Positions 41,689 through 45,601 of a DNA stretch of 45,601 nucleotides are shown here, piece by piece. The notes under the pieces were generated by a model, which ran no database searches, had not been told where the DNA came from, and saw only the letters and a program-made list of their open reading frames with translations. Numbering within the stretch: the first letter of the stretch is position 1; each line of letters opens with the position of its first letter. Position numbers and translations under genes: made by a program. The DNA is taken from NCBI GenBank assembly GCA_018715835.1, contig DVKV01000153.1, forward strand, positions 1-45,601, written 5' to 3'. This DNA comes from Candidatus Faecousia intestinavium. GTDB taxonomy: Bacteria > Bacillota > Clostridia > Oscillospirales > Oscillospiraceae.

Positions 41689-43626
41689 TCAGTAATTGTA
41701 CAAGTCGTTCCGGTCGCCCTCCACCGTGGGAGCGCCTTCCTTCACATTTTTGCCGTAGGGGAATGCGATATAGTCCGTCTCCGACAGGCCGCTGCGGATT
41801 TCCGTATAGCTGCCCCACAGGGACTTGCCCACGGTGACATAGCGTTTTTCCAGCTTGTCGTTCTTACCCCGGACAAACACATAGGATTGGCCCTTTTCCG
41901 TGCGGAGGAAGGGATTCTCCAGGTAAATGCCGCTTTCTCCGGAACCGGTGGTGTAGGTCATGCTCACATAGCGTCCGGCCTGAAGATCAGCGCTGCCGTC
42001 CACAAAGGCTGTGAAGGGATAATAAGAGGAATTGGGATTTTCCATGCCGTTCCAGTTGCTCTCGGCACTGGGGAAATCCCCGATGCTCTGCACCGTTCCG
42101 GTATAGGTTGCGCCGGTTTCCCAGTCGCTGATGGTGACCTCCTGCCCCACGCGCAGATTGTCCTTTTCCAGCTCGTTCACCGTGCCCTGGACGTAGAATC
42201 CGCCGCCGCCGGACACCTTGATCAGCGGGCTCTTGGTATCCCGTGCTTCTTCCTCCGTCAGCACGGAAATCACTTCGCCGTCAATTTCGGAATAGACATT
42301 TCCGTCATTGAACTCCGTCTGCTTGATCTTGTAGTCCGCGTCCGCCATCTTGATCTGGAACTCCAGATCCTTGATTTTCTTCTGCTGCTCAGACCGCATC
42401 TGGGCGATCTGCTCCGCGGTAAATCCACTGCCAAAGTCGAAGTCCGGGATGTCCATACCGGCATCGCCTTCCTCATCCATCAGGGTGTAATCCGGAAGGT
42501 AGGTGGCATCAAAGAAGCGCATAGCGTTGTTCCCCGTCACATAGACGCCCTGCCAGACGGTCTTCTGGCCCAGGGACATATTCCCCTGGGTCACCTTGAA
42601 CACCACATAATAGTCCGTGACCACCACCGGCTCAGATCCCTCGGTGGGGTTATCGGTGGGGTCAGGCTCCTCCGGTGTCGCAGAAGCGTTGGACCTTTTT
42701 TTGCTGATTTCCTGCCCATCTTTGGAGGAATCTTTGTCCGTATTTGTAATATCATCCTCCGCAGCGGGAACTGTGGTGGGGGGTGTTGTGGGTTCCGTCG
42801 CAGGAGGCTCTGTGGGCACCGTCGCGGGGGGCTCTGTGGGCGCCGTCGTAGGGGGCTCTGTGGGTGCCGTCGTAGGAGGCTCTGTGGGTGCCGTCGTAGG
42901 GGGCTCTGTGGGCACCGTCGTGGGAGTTGTCGTAGGAACGGTCGTTTCCGTGGTCGGGACCGTTGTCGGCTCGGTGGTAGGCTCCGTGGTAGGTTCGGTG
43001 GGCTGATTTTCCTCCCGGATTGTCTTGGCCTGGAGCCGGATGGCCTCCAGAAGCGTATCGTCAATGGCGGTGGTATCCTTCAGCCAGCAGATCAGTGCCG
43101 TTTCCGGGGTACTTCCGTCATAGTCCGGATTGTCGGAAATCAGGTAGTTCTGGGTCAGTTCCGTGCCCATTTCCTCGGTGGAATCCCCCGGGTTGTCGTC
43201 AATATCAGGCAGCTCCATGGGTTTCATACCATTGATTTCCGCCAGATAATTCTGGGCATCTGTCAGTTCCAGCTTCAGCTTCTCCACTTCCAGCCGTTTG
43301 CGCTCCAGTTCCAGTTCCGACAAGGTGGTGTCGAAGGTCATCAGAAGATCCCCTTTTTTCACGGTATCTCCCTGGGAGACCAGGACTTCCGTCACAATCT
43401 GGGTATCCGACAGGAAAACGGTCTGGATTTTGTCCGTGGTGACCGGGCCGTAGCTTTCCTTGGAGTCACCCCAGAATTCCGTCATGCCCACGGTGGAAAA
43501 GGGGTACACCCCCACCGGCTCTGCGCCGCCCCGGACACCTGCCCAGATGCCAACGCCCAGCGCCGCCACCAGCACGCCGGCAGTGGCCATCACCAATCGC
43601 TTTTTATTCTTTGGGTTCCAATTCAT
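41689..43626 (-). CDS. HlyD/MacA-type adaptor with large Thr/Pro-repeat insertion
   Basis: A 645-residue membrane-fusion-type adaptor. A transmembrane helix covers residues 10-30. A barrel half and the first coiled-coil helix (LSELELERKRLEVEKLKLEL, near residue 103) follow. The second helix (AQMRSEQQKKIKDLEFQIK) comes only at about residue 408, so some 270 residues are inserted at the hairpin tip. The insert includes a Thr/Pro/Glu repeat tract (208-287) and a hydrophilic region. The C-terminal beta-barrel part is typical (GTVNELEKDNLRVGQEVTIS). The first 23 bases overlap the ATPase gene. The ATG at 43626 follows GGGAGGTGAC. Confidence 0.85.
   Translation of the reverse strand: MNWNPKNKKRLVMATAGVLVAALGVGIWAGVRGGAEPVGVYPFSTVGMTEFWGDSKESYGPVTTDKIQTVFLSDTQIVTEVLVSQGDTVKKGDLLMTFDTTLSELELERKRLEVEKLKLELTDAQNYLAEINGMKPMELPDIDDNPGDSTEEMGTELTQNYLISDNPDYDGSTPETALICWLKDTTAIDDTLLEAIRLQAKTIREENQPTEPTTEPTTEPTTVPTTETTVPTTTPTTVPTEPPTTAPTEPPTTAPTEPPTTAPTEPPATVPTEPPATEPTTPPTTVPAAEDDITNTDKDSSKDGQEISKKRSNASATPEEPDPTDNPTEGSEPVVVTDYYVVFKVTQGNMSLGQKTVWQGVYVTGNNAMRFFDATYLPDYTLMDEEGDAGMDIPDFDFGSGFTAEQIAQMRSEQQKKIKDLEFQIKMADADYKIKQTEFNDGNVYSEIDGEVISVLTEEEARDTKSPLIKVSGGGGFYVQGTVNELEKDNLRVGQEVTISDWETGATYTGTVQSIGDFPSAESNWNGMENPNSSYYPFTAFVDGSADLQAGRYVSMTYTTGSGESGIYLENPFLRTEKGQSYVFVRGKNDKLEKRYVTVGKSLWGSYTEIRSGLSETDYIAFPYGKNVKEGAPTVEGDRNDLYNY
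42766..43005 (-). repeat. Low-complexity tandem repeat encoding TEPPTTAP units
   Basis: A 240-base tract of near-identical 24-base units encodes TEPPTTAP repeats and variants (TEPT, TVPT, TEPPATVP) in the adaptor protein. Perfect or near-perfect copies recur at 24-base steps in the central part, so copy number could vary by slippage. The protein stretch should be an extended, proline-rich stalk. Confidence 0.9.
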
Positions 43627-44320
43627 GCCTGTCACCTCCCGGTTTTCCCTCGCCTGTATGCAGCTCTCCGTCCAGAATCCGGTAGGTCTTGTCTGCGCAG
43701 GCAGCGATTGCCGGTTCATGGGTAATCATAATAATGGTCATGCCCTCCTGGCTGAGCCGGTGGAAAATATCCATGATCTGGTTTCCGGCCTTGGTATCCA
43801 GAGCGCCGGTGGGCTCATCCGCCAGCAGCAGGTCCGGCTTTCCCACCATGGCCCGGGCAATGGCCACCCGCTGGCACTGTCCGCCGGAGAGCTGGTTGGG
43901 CAGGAAATGAATCCGCTCTGCCAGCCCCACCGCTTTCAGGGCCTCCGCCGCCCGCTCCCGCCGCTCCTTTACCGGCACGCCGGCATAGAGCAGAGGCAGC
44001 GCCACATTGTCCAGGGCGTCCATTTTGGGCAGCAGGTGGAAGCTCTGGAACACAAAGCCCAGATGCTTGTTCCGGATCTCCGCCAGATCGTCATCGCTCA
44101 TATCCTTCAGATTCCGGCCGTCCAGCTCATAGCTGCCGGAGGTGGGCACATCCAGGCAGCCGATAATGTTCATCAGGGTGGTTTTTCCCGAACCGGAGGG
44201 GCCCATGATGGCCAGGTAGTCCCCCCGTTCCACGGTCAGGTTGATGTTTTTCAGCACCCGGACCGGCTCCTTGCCCTGGATGTAATCCTTGCAGATGTCT
44301 GTCAGCTTCAAAATGGGCAT
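43604..44320 (-). CDS. MacB-type ABC transporter ATPase
   Basis: A 238-residue LolD/MacB-type ATPase: Walker A GPSGSGKTT near residue 38, Q-loop region FQSFHLLPKMDALDNV, signature LSGGQCQRVAIARAM, Walker B LLLADEPTGALDTK. Cys replaces the usual Gln in the signature SGGQQQR, otherwise standard. The ATG at 44320 shares its A with the TAA stop of the lipoprotein adaptor gene (TAATG), so translation is coupled. It energises the FtsX-type permease encoded two genes later. Confidence 0.92.
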   Translation of the reverse strand: MPILKLTDICKDYIQGKEPVRVLKNINLTVERGDYLAIMGPSGSGKTTLMNIIGCLDVPTSGSYELDGRNLKDMSDDDLAEIRNKHLGFVFQSFHLLPKMDALDNVALPLLYAGVPVKERRERAAEALKAVGLAERIHFLPNQLSGGQCQRVAIARAMVGKPDLLLADEPTGALDTKAGNQIMDIFHRLSQEGMTIIMITHEPAIAACADKTYRILDGELHTGEGKPGGDRHELEPKE

Positions 44321-45501
44321 TATGATACCTCGCCTTCCGCCATGGGCATCTCCTCCGGCTCCGAGGCCACAGGCTCCTCCCGGGTGGTGGGTGCCCCTTC
44401 CCGGCACAGCGCCGCATCCGGGAAGGCGATGTAATCCTCCAGAGACAGGCCTTCCACAACTTCCTGGGTATCTGTCATGGGGTTATACTCGCCCAGGGTC
44501 ACTTCCCGTTTCTCCAGCTTGCCGTTCTTCTCCGCCCAGACAAAGGTGGTGCCGTCATCATCATAGCAAATAAATCCGCTGCTGATGCTGGGGCCGCTGG
44601 TCTGGCCTTCCTCGGTGAAGATTTCCAGATACAGATGCTGGCCCAGGATCAGGCCGTCGGTGCTCTCCAGATCCACATAAAAGGGATATTTGCTGGAAGA
44701 GGTCATCTCATCCACGGACCCGCTGTAGCTGTTGCCACTGCCCTGGGTGGGGTTCTCATAGTCCACCAGGGCCACGGTTCCCGTCCAGGTCTGGGTGGCA
44801 TCCGTGCGGGAAATGGCCTTGATCCGGGTTCCTTCCGTGATGCTGCCCCGCTGCAGCTCTCCAATGGTCCCCTTGATCCGGTAAGAACCAATCTGCTGGA
44901 TGGTGATAAAAGGCAAGGGGTTGCCATAGTTGTCCGTCCCATCTTCGCTGACGTTCTGCACCCGACCGTCAATGGGAGAGGTAACCACTGCGTTTTTCAG
45001 CAGATCTTCGGACTTCTGAACCTCGTTTTCCTTGGTCTTGACATTCAGTTCCGCTTCCTTCAGATCCACCTGGGTGGTCTGAATCTGCACGGTGTATTGG
45101 AGCTTGTCCGTGCCGCTGACCGTCTCCCGCTCCCGCTCCAGGGTGGCGATCTGACTTTTATAGTTTTCAATGGACGCATTCAGCTGCTCCAGCTCCAGGC
45201 GCTGCTTGTCCAGGGTCAGCTGCAGCTGCTCGGTGTCATAGGCGAAGAGCTTCTGTCCTTTTTTCACATCATCGCCGGACTTGACGTACACTTCCTCAAT
45301 GTTCTTTTCGCTGTCCTTTTCGATTTCCGTCACATTCTCGGAAACCACCAGGCCGGCAAACCGCTCACCTGGGGCGATGCCGCTCATACCCGCCAGCACC
45401 TCGACAGATTGAACATACACCGCGCTGTCCGAGCCGCAGGCTGTCAGGCTCAGACTCAGGCACACTGCTGCCGCCAGCGCCAGCCATTGTTTTCTTCTCA
45501 T
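44320..45501 (-). CDS. HlyD/MacA-type adaptor lipoprotein
   Basis: A 393-residue exported adaptor. A signal peptide with lipobox LTAC puts the lipidated Cys at residue 22. Barrel and lipoyl-like segments follow (VYVKSGDDVKKGQKLFAYDT), then a coiled-coil hairpin (near residues 92-170; LDKQRLELEQLNASIENYKS and later helices) and beta-barrel domains. The acidic C-terminus ends PEEMPMAEGEVS. It differs from the other adaptor of the operon in having a lipid anchor, a normal-length hairpin and no repeat insertion. First gene of the operon; the ATG at 45501 follows AAGGAGG. Confidence 0.88.
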   Translation of the reverse strand: MRRKQWLALAAAVCLSLSLTACGSDSAVYVQSVEVLAGMSGIAPGERFAGLVVSENVTEIEKDSEKNIEEVYVKSGDDVKKGQKLFAYDTEQLQLTLDKQRLELEQLNASIENYKSQIATLERERETVSGTDKLQYTVQIQTTQVDLKEAELNVKTKENEVQKSEDLLKNAVVTSPIDGRVQNVSEDGTDNYGNPLPFITIQQIGSYRIKGTIGELQRGSITEGTRIKAISRTDATQTWTGTVALVDYENPTQGSGNSYSGSVDEMTSSSKYPFYVDLESTDGLILGQHLYLEIFTEEGQTSGPSISSGFICYDDDGTTFVWAEKNGKLEKREVTLGEYNPMTDTQEVVEGLSLEDYIAFPDAALCREGAPTTREEPVASEPEEMPMAEGEVS

Positions 45502-45548
45502 ATGGGGGAACCTCCTTGTGTGGTGTGTATTCCTTGGCATTGTGTTTC

Positions 45549-45577
45549 ATTATACGGGTTTTCCTCAAAGGAATCAA
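45549..45577 (-). promoter_or_regulatory. Promoter of the MacAB-like operon
   Basis: Minus-strand TTGATT (45577-45572), a 17-base spacer and TATAAT (45554-45549), 47 bases before the lipoprotein start. The last 24 bases of the window show nothing further. Confidence 0.8.
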
Positions 45578-45601
45578 CCTTTCCCCGTTTAAGGATTTAT
45601 T

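Noticed and set aside
42766-43005. CRISPR array
   Set aside because: The short regular repeats are contiguous, in frame and coding, with no unique spacers and no cas genes.
40360-43725. 1121-codon plus-strand open frame across the MacAB-like genes
   Set aside because: An antisense shadow. The Arg/Cys/Gly-rich block is simply the reverse of the Thr/Pro repeat tract.

Overview
The window is high-GC Firmicutes DNA, most likely from an anaerobic gut clostridium of the Oscillospirales (Oscillospiraceae/Ruminococcaceae). This rests on gene content: a class III ribonucleotide reductase with NrdR boxes, an archaeal/eukaryotic-like (type 3) prolyl-tRNA synthetase, an anaerobic cobalt-early cobalamin pathway, strong AGGAGG ribosome sites and housekeeping-type promoters. 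The genus is inference. No phage, insertion sequence, integrase or CRISPR array was seen.

Layout. 1-207: the 3' part of a CAT-anticodon tRNA, tRNA-Trp and a terminator. 208-4320: a PucR-type regulator divergent from an MFS transporter and a UroD/MtaA-like methyltransferase-fold protein, with a 15-bp palindrome between them. 4328-7499: a MerR-RDD membrane-linked regulator, proS and a FlaR-like P-loop kinase. 7652-10809: the anaerobic nucleotide reductase locus. Its large NrdD chain stops before the glycyl-radical motif; a separate 53-residue ORF carries that motif, and nrdG follows. 10841-10987: tRNA-Asp on the minus strand with its own promoter and terminator.

11019-24287 (minus strand) is one long cobalamin operon under a cobalamin riboswitch. 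In transcription order it reads cbiK, cbiA, cbiC, cbiD, cbiF, cbiG, cbiH, a cbiJ-cbiE-cbiT triple fusion, cbiB, cobD, cobQ(cbiP), cobO. Most genes overlap or nearly touch. Together they take sirohydrochlorin to adenosylcobinamide-phosphate-type products; cbiL and the lower-ligand/assembly genes (cobU, cobS, cobT) are not in the window. A DUF2284 metal-binding protein is transcribed divergently from the riboswitch promoter.

24956-31011: a split transketolase pair, then a minus-strand envelope-like group (GT4 glycosyltransferase, small membrane protein, NAGPA-type phosphodiester glycosidase, Lgt-like membrane protein). 31165-33238: a repeat-bearing VanY-type D,D-carboxypeptidase convergent with an HD-domain phosphohydrolase. 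33295-36244: a three-gene ABC importer of the TrpXYZ type. 36337-40365: a MoxR ATPase/VWA pair and an exported leucine-rich-repeat protein. 40420-45577: a MacAB-like ABC export operon with two different HlyD adaptors, one carrying a long Thr/Pro repeat insertion.

The strongest candidate for something unusual is the split NrdD, in which the radical-bearing glycine sits on its own 53-residue polypeptide. Also notable are the CbiJ-E-T fusion, the extra C-terminal domain on CbiK, the MerR-RDD regulator with its 19-bp-spacer promoter, and the Lgt-like protein lacking the usual catalytic signature.
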